Source of the DNA: Labilibaculum sp.
Lineage (GTDB): Bacteria; Bacteroidota; Bacteroidia; Bacteroidales; Marinifilaceae
Direction: 5' to 3'
DNA: 64,000 nt
NCBI GenBank assembly: GCA_016342745.1
Contig: JAEINT010000021.1
Coordinates: 30,465-94,464, forward strand
The position numbers were made by a program, and so were the translations under genes. The notes under the pieces were generated by a model. The model was given only the letters and a program-made list of their open reading frames with translations, searched no databases and was not told the origin of the DNA. Of the stretch, positions 46,252-55,493 are shown piece by piece; the stretch's first letter is position 1, and each line of letters begins with the position of its first letter.

Positions 46252-46971
46252 TTATCCTCTTCTGGTCCGTTTTCTTAATTTGACAATTTTATCGGTATAG
46301 AAAATCTTCAATTCATCAATGAAAGTATTAGGATCTGGATATTCTCTTAGTACTTTGTAGGTGTGTTTGCTCTTGGCTGCAAGCAGTAAAGCTTCCAATT
46401 TTTCCTTTTCTCTTTTTAAGTAAAGATCCGATGTTGATGTTTTTGAAATTACAGTAGTTTCTTGCGTTTGGTTCATTGCATTACCGCTGGTAATGTGTCT
46501 GTGAAGCAATTTCAATTCAAGTAAATTCCCAGCTTGGTAAGTGTTGATCAATTTGCTGGTAACTTCCGTTGCCAAATCAATTTTTTCTTCATCCATAGAG
46601 AATTTGTCAGGATGAACATGCAACATCGCTTCTCGATACAAACGTTTAATTTCTTTTTGATTTTCAGGGTTTTGAGTGGAATCTTGTTTGTTGCAAGCAA
46701 GTTTTATTCCAACAGGTTCCTTGTAATTTTTGCCCCTGCGTTTTTGCTCCAGTCTTTTTTCTTTTTTAAGCTGTTTCCTCTTTTTGTAAAGGATTCTTAG
46801 TTCTTGAACTTCAATTAATTCTTCGGCCAATTTAGAGCGAAGCAAAGCTTCAAATGCATTCGTTTCCTGCTCAATTAATTCTAGTTCCTTCTGCAAAGAT
46901 TCAATTTCTGCTTTTAGAACAAACTGATTTTGTTGATTGGTATCTATGTTCGCTTGTTTTTTCTCTAGCAT
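46252..46971 (-). CDS. J-domain (DnaJ-like) protein with N-terminal coiled coil
   Basis: Residues 1-90 are a highly charged coiled coil (EIESLQKELELIEQETNAFE, KKRKQLKKEKRLEQKRR). A J domain follows at about 105-160 with the HPD tripeptide (LYREAMLHVHPDKFSM), needed to stimulate DnaK. The C-terminal 70 residues are basic and helical. No zinc-finger or substrate-binding domains of canonical DnaJ occur, so it is a specialised co-chaperone. It is 18 bases downstream of the AraC regulator gene on the same strand. Confidence 0.8.
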   Translation of the reverse strand: MLEKKQANIDTNQQNQFVLKAEIESLQKELELIEQETNAFEALLRSKLAEELIEVQELRILYKKRKQLKKEKRLEQKRRGKNYKEPVGIKLACNKQDSTQNPENQKEIKRLYREAMLHVHPDKFSMDEEKIDLATEVTSKLINTYQAGNLLELKLLHRHITSGNAMNQTQETTVISKTSTSDLYLKREKEKLEALLLAAKSKHTYKVLREYPDPNTFIDELKIFYTDKIVKLRKRTRRG

Positions 46972-46989
46972 GAATTCTGACTTCGATGA

Positions 46990-47988
46990 TTAGGCTTGTG
47001 CAGCTAATCGATATTCATTAGGAGTGGTTTGCAAGTGTTTTTTAAAGCTGGTTGCAAAATACTGACTCGACGAAAAACCGCAGGAAAAACTAATGTCGGC
47101 AATGCTTTTGTCAGGCTTCGAAATTAGAATCTGTTTGGCCATTTCCAGACGAATACGATTCAAATATTGCATGGGTGTTTGATTCGTAATTTGCTTAAAA
47201 ATATAGGTGAATCTTGTAATGCCCAGGCCGCTGGCCTTTGCCATTTCTTCAGTTGTCCACGGATCTTGCAAGGTTTCGGAAAGTTCGCTAATGAACAATT
47301 CGACACTTCGATGGCTGTCGGTTAAGTGCGGATTTAGTTTTACACCACCCTGATCGAATAAATCCAATATCAGAAGAAACAACTCGTTTACACGAAAGCG
47401 TAGTTTTGAAGAATTGCTTCCCTCAACATCTGAATCGATCAATTCTCCTAATTTCTGAAAGCAGTCTCTTATTCGTTTGTTGCCTTTCCAATAGGCTTGT
47501 TCGTTTTGTCTTAAAAATAGAGTTAAACGTTCCAAATCTGTATCCGATAAGATAATCCAATCGGGCCAAATCCAATCCATATGTGGTTTTCTTACCCCAA
47601 CATCCAATATCAACCAGTACATTTTCCCTATGCCTACTTCAGGGTTGCCAACCTTATGCGATTGCCAGGGACGAGTAATGGTCATGTCATTAGCTTGTAA
47701 GTGAAGTTCAGAATCCTTTAAAAGATAAGGCATGTTACCACTTTCCAGAAAGTGGATTTCGATTCCTTCGTTTCGGTGCCAATCCAATCCCCAATCTTGC
47801 TCCGAAGCACCATCCCAGTAGCCCACAGAATTCAATCCTGTTGTTTCGTCGGTTAATCGTTTGCCTGGATAAGTAAATCGCGAAAGCGCATTGTATTTTA
47901 TTTTACCACGATCACCAGCACCAACCAAGCTCTGACATGTATCGGCATAGTATATTTTGTCTTCTTCTTTGAATGGCTGAATGATCAT
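46990..47988 (-). CDS. AraC-family transcriptional regulator of the glycoside cluster
   Basis: An N-terminal cupin-like sensor domain (about 60-150, HRNEGIEIHFLESGN) and a C-terminal double helix-turn-helix (EEMAKASGLGITRFTYIFKQ, SIADISFSCGFSSSQYFATS, then FKKHLQTTPNEYR) identify an AraC/XylS regulator. It is transcribed divergently from the DUF1080 operon across a 222-base gap, which implies it controls that operon in response to a sugar derivative. Confidence 0.9.
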   Translation of the reverse strand: MIIQPFKEEDKIYYADTCQSLVGAGDRGKIKYNALSRFTYPGKRLTDETTGLNSVGYWDGASEQDWGLDWHRNEGIEIHFLESGNMPYLLKDSELHLQANDMTITRPWQSHKVGNPEVGIGKMYWLILDVGVRKPHMDWIWPDWIILSDTDLERLTLFLRQNEQAYWKGNKRIRDCFQKLGELIDSDVEGSNSSKLRFRVNELFLLILDLFDQGGVKLNPHLTDSHRSVELFISELSETLQDPWTTEEMAKASGLGITRFTYIFKQITNQTPMQYLNRIRLEMAKQILISKPDKSIADISFSCGFSSSQYFATSFKKHLQTTPNEYRLAAQA

Positions 47989-48210
47989 TTGTTTAAATAT
48001 TTTCAGTGAGTGATTTTAAACCGCTAATTCGAACAAAGTTAATAATTTTGAGAAACTCTCATTTAGATTTAAGCTAGTTATCATTCAGTAGTTTATCACG
48101 CTGAATTGGAATTGTCTAATTCCTTGCAGATAAATGAAATAAATGAAGGTGAATGAATTCGAACAAGAATTTAAGAAGACATATTTACAAAATTAACTCA
48201 ATAATTTACG

Positions 48211-49101
48211 ATGAAAACATTTTTCACATTCCTATTTGTAAGCCTGTTTACGGTATCATTTGCTCAGAAAGCGCCAACGAATAATTTTGAAATTTCTAAA
48301 AAATGGCAGAATCTGCTTGACAAGAACTTAACAAATTTTGAGGTTTTTATTGGTGTTCCTCACACTTCCGTTGATATTGATTACGATCACAAGAGTGCGA
48401 ACGTGCATAAGGGAACACCAATGGGATTAAATAATGATCCTAAAAAAGTGATGTCGACGATTGAAGAAAATGGTGAGATTATTTTAAAGGTGACTGGTGA
48501 GATTTATGCAGGATTAACCTCTTTACAGGAGTTCGAGAACTATCATTTAAAGGCTCAGTTTAAGTGGGGAGAGAAAAAATGGGAACCAAGATTAAACGCA
48601 AAAAGAGATAATGGGATTTTATACCATTGTCATGGAAAGCATGGTGCCTTTTGGAATGTTTGGATGTCGAGTTTGGAATGCCAGATTCAAGAAGATGACA
48701 TGGGAGACTTTGTTTCATTAGTACATGCAAGAGCACAGGTGCGTTCATCTAAAATTGGTAAAAACCTTTATAAGGTAACAGGTGAAGATGATGCATTACT
48801 TAATTATGGTGGGAAGGGAAATCCTGGTTATTGCCACATCAATAAGTCAAACGAGAAGCCAAATGGAGAGTGGAATACCATCGAGGTAATCTGTTATAAA
48901 AATCAAAGTTTACACATCGTAAATGGTAAGGTAGTTATGGTCGTATTGAATACCAGAAAAGAGATTGATGGCAAGGAACTTCCGCTTACAAAAGGAAAAA
49001 TTCAGTTGCAATGCGAAGGTGCAGAAGCTTACTATAAGGATGTTCAGATTAAATCGATCAAAAGGTTTCCTAAAAATTTCAAGAAAGAAGCAGGATTATA
49101 A
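48211..49101 (+). CDS. DUF1080 / 3-keto-disaccharide hydrolase-like secreted protein
   Basis: A signal peptide (KTFFTFLFVSLFTVSFAQ) precedes a concanavalin-like beta-jelly-roll with the family motif ENYHLKAQFKWGEKKW and NGILYHCHG. DUF1080 proteins hydrolyse or eliminate 3-keto-glycosides produced by Gfo/Idh/MocA dehydrogenases. The C-terminus (KGKIQLQCEGAEAYYKDVQI) is the diagnostic end of the fold. First gene of a five-gene operon, acting in the periplasm. Confidence 0.88.
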   Translation: MKTFFTFLFVSLFTVSFAQKAPTNNFEISKKWQNLLDKNLTNFEVFIGVPHTSVDIDYDHKSANVHKGTPMGLNNDPKKVMSTIEENGEIILKVTGEIYAGLTSLQEFENYHLKAQFKWGEKKWEPRLNAKRDNGILYHCHGKHGAFWNVWMSSLECQIQEDDMGDFVSLVHARAQVRSSKIGKNLYKVTGEDDALLNYGGKGNPGYCHINKSNEKPNGEWNTIEVICYKNQSLHIVNGKVVMVVLNTRKEIDGKELPLTKGKIQLQCEGAEAYYKDVQIKSIKRFPKNFKKEAGL

Positions 49102-49128
49102 ACCGCACTCGAATTATTTGACTCCATT

Positions 49129-50286
49129 ATGAATAGGAAATTAAGGATGGGCATGGTTGGCGGTGGACAAGGAGCCTTTATTGGTGGTGTTCATCGAATG
49201 GCTGCAGCTCTCGATAATGAAATAGATTTAGTTTGTGGAGCTTTTAGTAGCTCTCCCGAAAAATCATTTGCATCAGGAAAGAAATTGTATTTGCCCGAAA
49301 ATCGGATTTATGGCAGTTTTGAGGAGATGATCCGCAAAGAAAAAGAATTGAGCAAGGAGATAAGAATGGATTTTGTATCTATTGTAACTCCCAATCACAT
49401 GCATTTTGCGCCTGCAAAAATGGCTTTGGAGAATGGTTTTCATGTAATTTGCGATAAGCCAGTTTGTTTTTCTTTGGAAGAGGCTGAGGAATTGGCCAAG
49501 ATTGTTGAGCAAAAAGGTTTAATTTTCGCTTTGACTCATAACTACACTGCTTACCCGATGGTAAAGCAAGCCCGAGAGATGGTGAAAACGAATTTGCTTG
49601 GGAAAATCCGTAAAGTAGTTGTTGAATATCCACAAGGATGGTTGGCAACACCATTGGAATTAACTGGGCAGAAACAGGCTGCATGGAGATCCGATCCTAC
49701 TCGTTCGGGAATTGGAGGATCGTTGGGAGACATTGGAACACATGCTGCTAATTTGGCTGAATACATTAGCTCGCAAGAGATCTCGGAGATTTGTGCAGAC
49801 ATTAACATTTTTGTGGAAGGAAGATTACTCGATGACGATGCCAATGTTTTACTCCGCTTTAACAAAGGAGCGAAGGGGATATTGCATTGCAGCCAGATTA
49901 GTGTAGGAGAAGAAAATGGTTTGAGCATTAGAATTTATGGCGAAAAAGGTGGTTTGGAATGGCATCAGCAAGAACCAAATAGCCTGCGTTACAGACAGCT
50001 TGATCAGCCGCTACAAGTACTACGAACAGGAGTAGGTGATTTGTTTGAAATAACGCAGGCACATACCCGAATTCCTGCCGGACATCCTGAAGGATATCTA
50101 GAAGCATTTGCGAACATTTATCGGAATTTTGCATTTCGAATAAAGGCAGATTCTTCGGAACGACTTGTTCTTGCTGAGACTCATGATTTTCCTACAATTG
50201 AAGATGGTGTTCGCGGAATGCGATTCATTACCCGTGCAGTAGAATCGGGAAATAGTGAGCAGAAATGGATCAAACTAGCAGATTAA
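49129..50286 (+). CDS. Gfo/Idh/MocA-family oxidoreductase
   Basis: The N-terminal Rossmann fold begins RMGMVGGGQGAFIGGVHR; the EKP-like catalytic motif is ICDKPVC at about residues 108-114, and GIGGSLGDIGTHAANLAEY is the C-terminal substrate motif with active Asp and His. Length 385. Most enzymes of this type oxidise the C3 or other hydroxyl of sugars with NAD. No signal peptide, so cytoplasmic. It is 27 bases after the DUF1080 gene. Confidence 0.93.
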   Translation: MNRKLRMGMVGGGQGAFIGGVHRMAAALDNEIDLVCGAFSSSPEKSFASGKKLYLPENRIYGSFEEMIRKEKELSKEIRMDFVSIVTPNHMHFAPAKMALENGFHVICDKPVCFSLEEAEELAKIVEQKGLIFALTHNYTAYPMVKQAREMVKTNLLGKIRKVVVEYPQGWLATPLELTGQKQAAWRSDPTRSGIGGSLGDIGTHAANLAEYISSQEISEICADINIFVEGRLLDDDANVLLRFNKGAKGILHCSQISVGEENGLSIRIYGEKGGLEWHQQEPNSLRYRQLDQPLQVLRTGVGDLFEITQAHTRIPAGHPEGYLEAFANIYRNFAFRIKADSSERLVLAETHDFPTIEDGVRGMRFITRAVESGNSEQKWIKLAD

Positions 50287-50308
50287 ATATTCTAAACCCA
50301 AAGAAACA

Positions 50309-51352
50309 ATGAAAGGACCCGCAATATTTTTGGCTCAATTTATGGATGACAATCCACCCTTTGATACTTTTAAATCGGCTTGTGAACAAATGGCTGCATA
50401 TGGGTATAAAGGAGTACAAATTCCAACTTGGGACAACAGATGTGTTGATCTGGAGAAATTAGCCAACAGCAAAACCTATGCTGAAGAATTGAAAGGAATT
50501 GCCAATGAAGCAGGTGTTGAAATCACCGAATTGTCTACTCATTTGCAAGGGCAATTGATCGCTACGCATCCAGCCTACGATCAAATGTACGATGGTTTTG
50601 CACCTCCCGAAGTTCATAACAACTCAAAAGCGAGAAGCGAATGGGCAATTAAGCAGCTAATGCTTTCGGCAAAGGCAAGTGCTAATTTGGGAATTACAGA
50701 GCATGTTTCTTTTTCAGGATCATTGCTTTGGCCTTATATGTATCCATGGCCGCAGCGCCCGGCAGGATTGGTAGAGGCGGGTTTTAAGGAGTTAGCTGAT
50801 AGATGGGTTCCTATTTTGAATGAGTTCGATAAATACAATGTTGATGTTTGTTTTGAGCTTCATCCCGGTGAAGATTTGCATGATGGACATACTTTCGAGC
50901 GTTTCTTGGAAGTAACTAACAATCACAAGCGTGCAAATATTTTGTACGATCCGAGTCATTTTATTTTGCAGCAAATGAATTACCTCGATTTTATCGATTT
51001 CTATCATGAGCGCATTAAAATGTTTCATGTGAAAGATGCTGAGTTTAACCCAACTGGAAAAGGTGGGGTTTATGGAGGCTATTTACCATGGGAAGAACGA
51101 GCGGGACGCTTTAGATCTTTGGGCGATGGTCAGATCGATTTTTCAGCCATTTTTAGCAAGCTAACACAGTACGACTTTGAAGGTTGGGCTGTTGTAGAAT
51201 GGGAATGTTGCATGAAAAATGCTGTAGATGGAGCAAAAGAAGGTGTCGATTTTGTAAACAAACACATGATAAGAAAGCCGGAAAGAGCATTCGATGATTT
51301 TGCAAATGCGGGAACCGATGAAAAGATGAATCGTGAAATATTAGGGATTTAA
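50309..51352 (+). CDS. Sugar phosphate isomerase/epimerase (AP endonuclease 2-like TIM barrel)
   Basis: The 347-residue protein matches the xylose-isomerase-like TIM-barrel family: VCFELHPGEDLHDG with metal-ligand Glu and His, ILYDPSHF, MFHVKDAEF and the last Glu in AVVEWECCM. Members interconvert keto-sugars or their epimers in catabolic clusters. It follows the oxidoreductase by 22 bases and probably works on the keto-sugar it yields. Confidence 0.9.
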   Translation: MKGPAIFLAQFMDDNPPFDTFKSACEQMAAYGYKGVQIPTWDNRCVDLEKLANSKTYAEELKGIANEAGVEITELSTHLQGQLIATHPAYDQMYDGFAPPEVHNNSKARSEWAIKQLMLSAKASANLGITEHVSFSGSLLWPYMYPWPQRPAGLVEAGFKELADRWVPILNEFDKYNVDVCFELHPGEDLHDGHTFERFLEVTNNHKRANILYDPSHFILQQMNYLDFIDFYHERIKMFHVKDAEFNPTGKGGVYGGYLPWEERAGRFRSLGDGQIDFSAIFSKLTQYDFEGWAVVEWECCMKNAVDGAKEGVDFVNKHMIRKPERAFDDFANAGTDEKMNREILGI

Positions 51353-51434
51353 ACGAAGTCGTTTATTCAAACGAATATTTCTTATTTTTATAAAATTATT
51401 TAGCCCACCAGCCAAATAGTATTAATTAAAGCGA

Positions 51435-52259
51435 ATGAAAGTAATGTTTAAAAAAATTCGATTTACCCTATTAATTGCCTGTTGTTTTATGACTAATTTA
51501 TCTGGTTTTGCACAGAATAATCCGACGAATGAAGTGCCCAATTTAAAAGGCAAAAATGTACTAATTGTATATGGCGGTTGGAAAGGACATAATCCGCAGG
51601 CTTTTGTCGAAAGAATTACTCCTTGGCTAAAGGAAGAGGGAGCTATTATCACCACAAGTGAATCATTGGATTCTTATACTGATGAAAAGTTAATGGCAGA
51701 AACCGACTTGGTGATCCAATCGTGGACCATGGGTAAAATTTCGAAAGAACAAGCCAATGGTTTACTTACTGCCGTAAAAAATGGAACAGGTTTAGCCGGT
51801 TGCCATGGAGGTATTGGCGATTCTTTTCGCGATAATTCCGAGTATTTGTATATGGTTGGCGGACAATGGGCCGCGCATCCTGGTGGCAAAATTAACTACG
51901 ATGTAAACATTTGCGATACAAAAGATCCAATTACCGAAGGTTTAAGCGATTTTGATGTGATGAACACAGAACAATACTACATGTTGGTAGATCCTAATGT
52001 AAAGGTATTGGCAACAACAACATTTAGTGGAGAGCACAATGCTTGGATAGAAGGTGCTGTGATACCTGTTGTTTGGAAAAAGTATTATGGAAAAGGCCGA
52101 GTGTACAATTTGTCGATAGGTCATGAGCCTAAGGATTTTGACAATCCGTCGGTATGGACGCTATTGAAAAGAGGATTTGCTTGGGCTGCTGAAAGTAAAT
52201 ATCAGGCTAAGGAGAATTTGATGTCGCCAGTTTACGATTCCAAACAATGCCCAAAATAA
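51435..52259 (+). CDS. ThuA domain-containing protein, exported
   Basis: After a signal peptide (FTLLIACCFMTNLSGFA), residues 35-245 form a ThuA/class I glutamine-amidotransferase-like fold (NVLIVYGGWKGHNPQAFVE, GTGLAGCHGGIGDSF, WKKYYGKGRVYNLSIGHE). ThuA proteins accompany 3-keto-sugar pathways such as trehalose utilisation in rhizobia. The exact reaction is unknown. Fourth gene in the operon. Confidence 0.88.
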   Translation: MKVMFKKIRFTLLIACCFMTNLSGFAQNNPTNEVPNLKGKNVLIVYGGWKGHNPQAFVERITPWLKEEGAIITTSESLDSYTDEKLMAETDLVIQSWTMGKISKEQANGLLTAVKNGTGLAGCHGGIGDSFRDNSEYLYMVGGQWAAHPGGKINYDVNICDTKDPITEGLSDFDVMNTEQYYMLVDPNVKVLATTTFSGEHNAWIEGAVIPVVWKKYYGKGRVYNLSIGHEPKDFDNPSVWTLLKRGFAWAAESKYQAKENLMSPVYDSKQCPK

Positions 52260-52299
52260 GTTGATCAGGAAAATAATAGTTACTTCTTAGAATTAGAAA

Positions 52300-53292
52300 A
52301 TGTTGAAAAGAATATACCTCGCATTAGTGTTGTTGGCAATTGCGATAACAACAAATGCACAAAATTTACAAGATTACCGATGGGAACTGGTAGAAACCAG
52401 TGGAGATGTAGTTGGACGTCATGAGAATGCTTTTGTCGAATTTCAAGACAAATTTTATTTGATTGGAGGCCGTGGAATAATGCCAGTAAATGTCTTTGAT
52501 CCGAAAACGAATACGTGGGAAACCAAAGGCAAAACACCATTGGAGCTGCATCATTTTCAGGCAATTGTTCATGAAGATGCCATTTATCTGGTAGGAGCAA
52601 TGACTGGACCTTATCCAAAGGAGTTACCCGCAGAAAATATTTGGATTTATTATCCTGATAAAGACAAGTGGACGAAAGGACCTGAAGTACCTATGGAAAT
52701 GCGAAGAGGAGGAGCAGGTGCTGCTATTCGTGACAATAAAATTTACATGGTATGTGGAATCGAATATGGTCACACTAGTGGTGTATCCAATCGATTTGAT
52801 TGTTTTAATTTGAAGACCAACAATTGGGAGAGCCTGACAAAAGCGCCTCATGTTCGAGATCATTTCTCGGCCATTGTGGTGAACGATAAGCTGTATTGTA
52901 TAGGAGGAAGAAATACAAGTGTGCATTACAAAGACAATTTTGGTGCATTTTTCTCGGCAACAATTCCTTTTGTTGATGAATATGATTTTAAATTAGGAAA
53001 ATGGTTCACACATAAAAGTACACTTCCTGTACCAACAGCAGCAGGTGGAATTGCAGCCATTGGCAATAATATTGTTTACATGGGTGGTGAAGGAATGAGT
53101 CGAAAGGCTTACGCCGAAACTCAATGTCTTGATTTAGAAACCAGAGAGTGGAAGCTTCTGGCTCCATTAAAAATTGGGAGGCATGGAAGCAATGCGATTT
53201 TTTACAATAACAAAATCTATTTTGCTGCAGGTAGCCCCAATCAAGGTGGTGGTAATATGAATTCCATAGAGGTTTTTACTGTGAAACCATGA
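52300..53292 (+). CDS. Kelch-repeat beta-propeller protein, exported
   Basis: A signal peptide (RIYLALVLLAIAITTNA) is followed by six Kelch-like blades with recurring Gly-Gly pairs and Trp-Glu/Lys (FYLIGGRGIMPVN, YMVCGIEYGH, LYCIGGRNTSVH, IVYMGGEGMSRK). Such propellers bind or modify carbohydrates; NanM-like mutarotases share this size. It is the last gene of the cluster with a terminator 50 bases after its stop. Confidence 0.85.
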   Translation: MLKRIYLALVLLAIAITTNAQNLQDYRWELVETSGDVVGRHENAFVEFQDKFYLIGGRGIMPVNVFDPKTNTWETKGKTPLELHHFQAIVHEDAIYLVGAMTGPYPKELPAENIWIYYPDKDKWTKGPEVPMEMRRGGAGAAIRDNKIYMVCGIEYGHTSGVSNRFDCFNLKTNNWESLTKAPHVRDHFSAIVVNDKLYCIGGRNTSVHYKDNFGAFFSATIPFVDEYDFKLGKWFTHKSTLPVPTAAGGIAAIGNNIVYMGGEGMSRKAYAETQCLDLETREWKLLAPLKIGRHGSNAIFYNNKIYFAAGSPNQGGGNMNSIEVFTVKP

Positions 53293-53341
53293 TATGAATA
53301 ATGACCGATTTGATATTTCGGTAGAATATATAATTCAAATG

Positions 53342-53381
53342 AAATCCCAATGAATCAAATTGTTCCATTGGGATTTTTTTA
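53342..53381 (+). terminator. Intrinsic terminator of the 3-keto-glycoside operon
   Basis: AAATCCCAATG and CATTGGGATTT (11 bp) are separated by a 13-nt loop and followed by T7. Confidence 0.85.
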
Positions 53382-53758
53382 TTCAGATACCTCATCCTAT
53401 CCTTCTCCTGAAGGAGAAGAGAACGCATCTCCAAAATCAGAGCAAATCAAGTGCAATAAGATGTATAAAAGAGATGATTTTAAGAATTAGCACCCTTTCA
53501 CCTGTCGGTACTTTGTTCACTTTTACTTTTTTTCCAAGTGTGTTCACGAGCTCTGCTTCGCTACGGTACCCTTTCAAGGGAGAGATTGAATATGAAAGTA
53601 TGTGCAAAAGTTAAAGTAGTGAATTCTCCCATTTTAAGGGGAGATGTTCGAAGAACAGAGGGGGGGCATGTTTACAAATAAACTCTTCATGATATCTCTT
53701 GTGTTTTTAACAATACTCTTGATAAAGTGTTAGCTAGCTTGAAAATCAAGAAATAAAA
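53382..53758. other. Repeat-rich spacer
   Basis: No gene is supported. CTTCTCC-tgaa-GGAGAAG (53402-53419) is a small palindrome. Bases 53621-53667 (ATTCTCCC...AAGGGGAGATGTTCG, ACAGAGGGG) are the second copy of the dispersed repeat at 45061-45107. An 84-codon frame at 53360 crosses the terminator and repeats and is rejected. Confidence 0.5.
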
Positions 53759-54451
53759 ATGAGCAAGCCTTGCTATATTTTGACGAATAAATTCCAAACC
53801 GTTTCACAAAATCGCTATATTCGAAACGGAAATAAAATCTTCGAATTGAAACAACGATTAATCATACTATCTGATTTGTGGGGCCTTGAAGATGCTGAAT
53901 GGATGATTACCTACCAGAAGCAATTAGAGCCGTACTTTGAACTGGAATTTTACGATTCCCGCAAGCTAGTGGATTTAGATTTATCGGATAATTCAAAAAA
54001 TGGCATTCACGCGCAATTTGTGAATGGTGGAATTGATAGAGCAGCACGCAAACTATCTAGAAAAGAAAAACAAGACGTAAATGTTTTGGCATTCAGTATT
54101 GGAGGTGTTATTGCTTGGAAAGCTGCATTTCGAGGACTATCAATTAAAAAACTATACGCAATTTCGTCAACTCGTTTGCGCTACGAAACAGAGAAGCCAG
54201 ATTGTAAATGTGCTTTGTTTTATGGTGAAGAAGATCAATACAAACCAAGTGTAAATTGGCATGCCAGCTTAACTTTAGATTGCAATTACATCGAAAATGG
54301 CGAGCATGAAATGTATCAGGAAGAAGAATTTGCAATTAGTTTATGCAAGAAAATAAGTAAAGAACTGACATCACAACAAAATAGCCCCAAGAATGAAGCA
54401 AGAAAGCATAATAGATCAAACCGTAACATTCGTAAAACAAACCCTTGCTGA
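53759..54451 (+). CDS. Alpha/beta-hydrolase-like protein, unknown
   Basis: The segment VLAFSIGGVIAWKAAF fits a nucleophile elbow (S-x-G-G) of the alpha/beta hydrolase fold, with RLIILSDLWGLEDAEWM as an early strand-loop and the late GEHEMYQEE as a plausible catalytic-His region. Length 230 is short. The last 20 residues overlap the next gene by 59 bases in another frame, so the tail may be non-conserved. No named subfamily is recognised. Confidence 0.65.
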   Translation: MSKPCYILTNKFQTVSQNRYIRNGNKIFELKQRLIILSDLWGLEDAEWMITYQKQLEPYFELEFYDSRKLVDLDLSDNSKNGIHAQFVNGGIDRAARKLSRKEKQDVNVLAFSIGGVIAWKAAFRGLSIKKLYAISSTRLRYETEKPDCKCALFYGEEDQYKPSVNWHASLTLDCNYIENGEHEMYQEEEFAISLCKKISKELTSQQNSPKNEARKHNRSNRNIRKTNPC

Positions 54452-55043
54452 TGCCGAAGGAGGGCACGATTGGTTTCATATTTATCGGGTATGGAAATCG
54501 GCTAAACAACTAGCCATTAGTGAAGAGGTCGATTTGTTTGTTGTAGAATTGGGTGCTTTACTGCATGATATTGCTGACTCAAAGTTTCACAATGGAGATG
54601 AAGAAGTTGGTCCAAGAATAGCCAGAGAATTTCTCTCTTCACTTTCGGTAGACGAAGCTACCATACAGCATGTGGTAGAGATTATCAACAACATCTCTTT
54701 TAAGGGCGGGAAAGAAGCTCAGAAATTCAAATCATTAGAATTGGATGTGGTGCAAGATGCGGATCGAATGGATGCTATTGGTGCCATTGGAATTGCCCGA
54801 ACCTTTAATTATGGAGGACATAAAAACCGAGCAATTTATGATCCAGCAATTCCGCCAAACCTTAACATGACCAAAGAGGAATACAAAAACAGCGATGCCC
54901 CAACTGTTAATCATTTTTACGAAAAATTGCTTTTACTAAAAGACCGAATGAACACCAAAGCAGGAATTGCCATGGCCGAAAAACGTCATGCTTTTATGAT
55001 GGCTTACCTAGATCAATTTTATTTAGAGTGGGAAGGAAAATAA
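54393..55043 (+). CDS. HD-domain phosphohydrolase (YedJ-like)
   Basis: The metal-binding H...HD...D signature is clear: GGHDWFHIYRV, LGALLHDIADSKF and VVQDADRMDAIGAIG, giving about 216 residues of the YedJ/RpfG-like small HD group. These cytoplasmic enzymes hydrolyse phosphate esters or nucleotides; substrate unknown. It overlaps the upstream hydrolase-like gene by 59 bases, indicating co-translation. Confidence 0.87.
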   Translation: MKQESIIDQTVTFVKQTLADAEGGHDWFHIYRVWKSAKQLAISEEVDLFVVELGALLHDIADSKFHNGDEEVGPRIAREFLSSLSVDEATIQHVVEIINNISFKGGKEAQKFKSLELDVVQDADRMDAIGAIGIARTFNYGGHKNRAIYDPAIPPNLNMTKEEYKNSDAPTVNHFYEKLLLLKDRMNTKAGIAMAEKRHAFMMAYLDQFYLEWEGK

Positions 55044-55493
55044 CAGTATTCAGTAAACAGTAAAGCGATCAGTGAACAGATAAGAATTAAAGTTTACATA
55101 GCTGGTTAAGCATAGTCAGCAAAAAAAGAAATAATTACAGGTGCCCAATAGGGTGCTTTTTTTTTGTGCCCTAAATCTGTAGAGCTGTTTTGATTCTTAA
55201 CTTGTTTCTCAGAAAGAATTGATTGAAACCTGCCAATTAGAGAAGGAAAAAACTACGAACGACTTACAAAAGTTACTCATCCTCATTTGTGATGTTTGTT
55301 TTTGCAATTTATGGCACAAAAAACTCCTTACAAAGCAATTAAACTTTTTTACTGAAAATATAAATATGTAAATTTATAAGGCTTGCTTCTTTTATAGTTT
55401 GCTAAAGCAATAAAATAATTAAAGTTTTTTTTGATGTAGTACAGTTCTTTTTGTTGAAAATTAACCGTTTGTAGATTTAAATAGCTTAAATTA
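55044..55493. other. Spacer with CAGT repeat and weak terminator
   Basis: 55044-55079 carries CAGTATTCAGTAAACAGT and ATCAGTGAACAG, related to 6141-6178 on the other strand. GTGCCC/GGGTGC with two G-T pairs and a T9 tail (55141-55165) is a weak terminator. The rest is AT-rich and holds the promoter of the GDPD operon, with no clear consensus match. Confidence 0.45.

Noticed and set aside
53360..53614. 84-codon plus-strand frame
   Set aside because: It begins inside the terminator of the glycoside operon and crosses dispersed repeats; no family resemblance.
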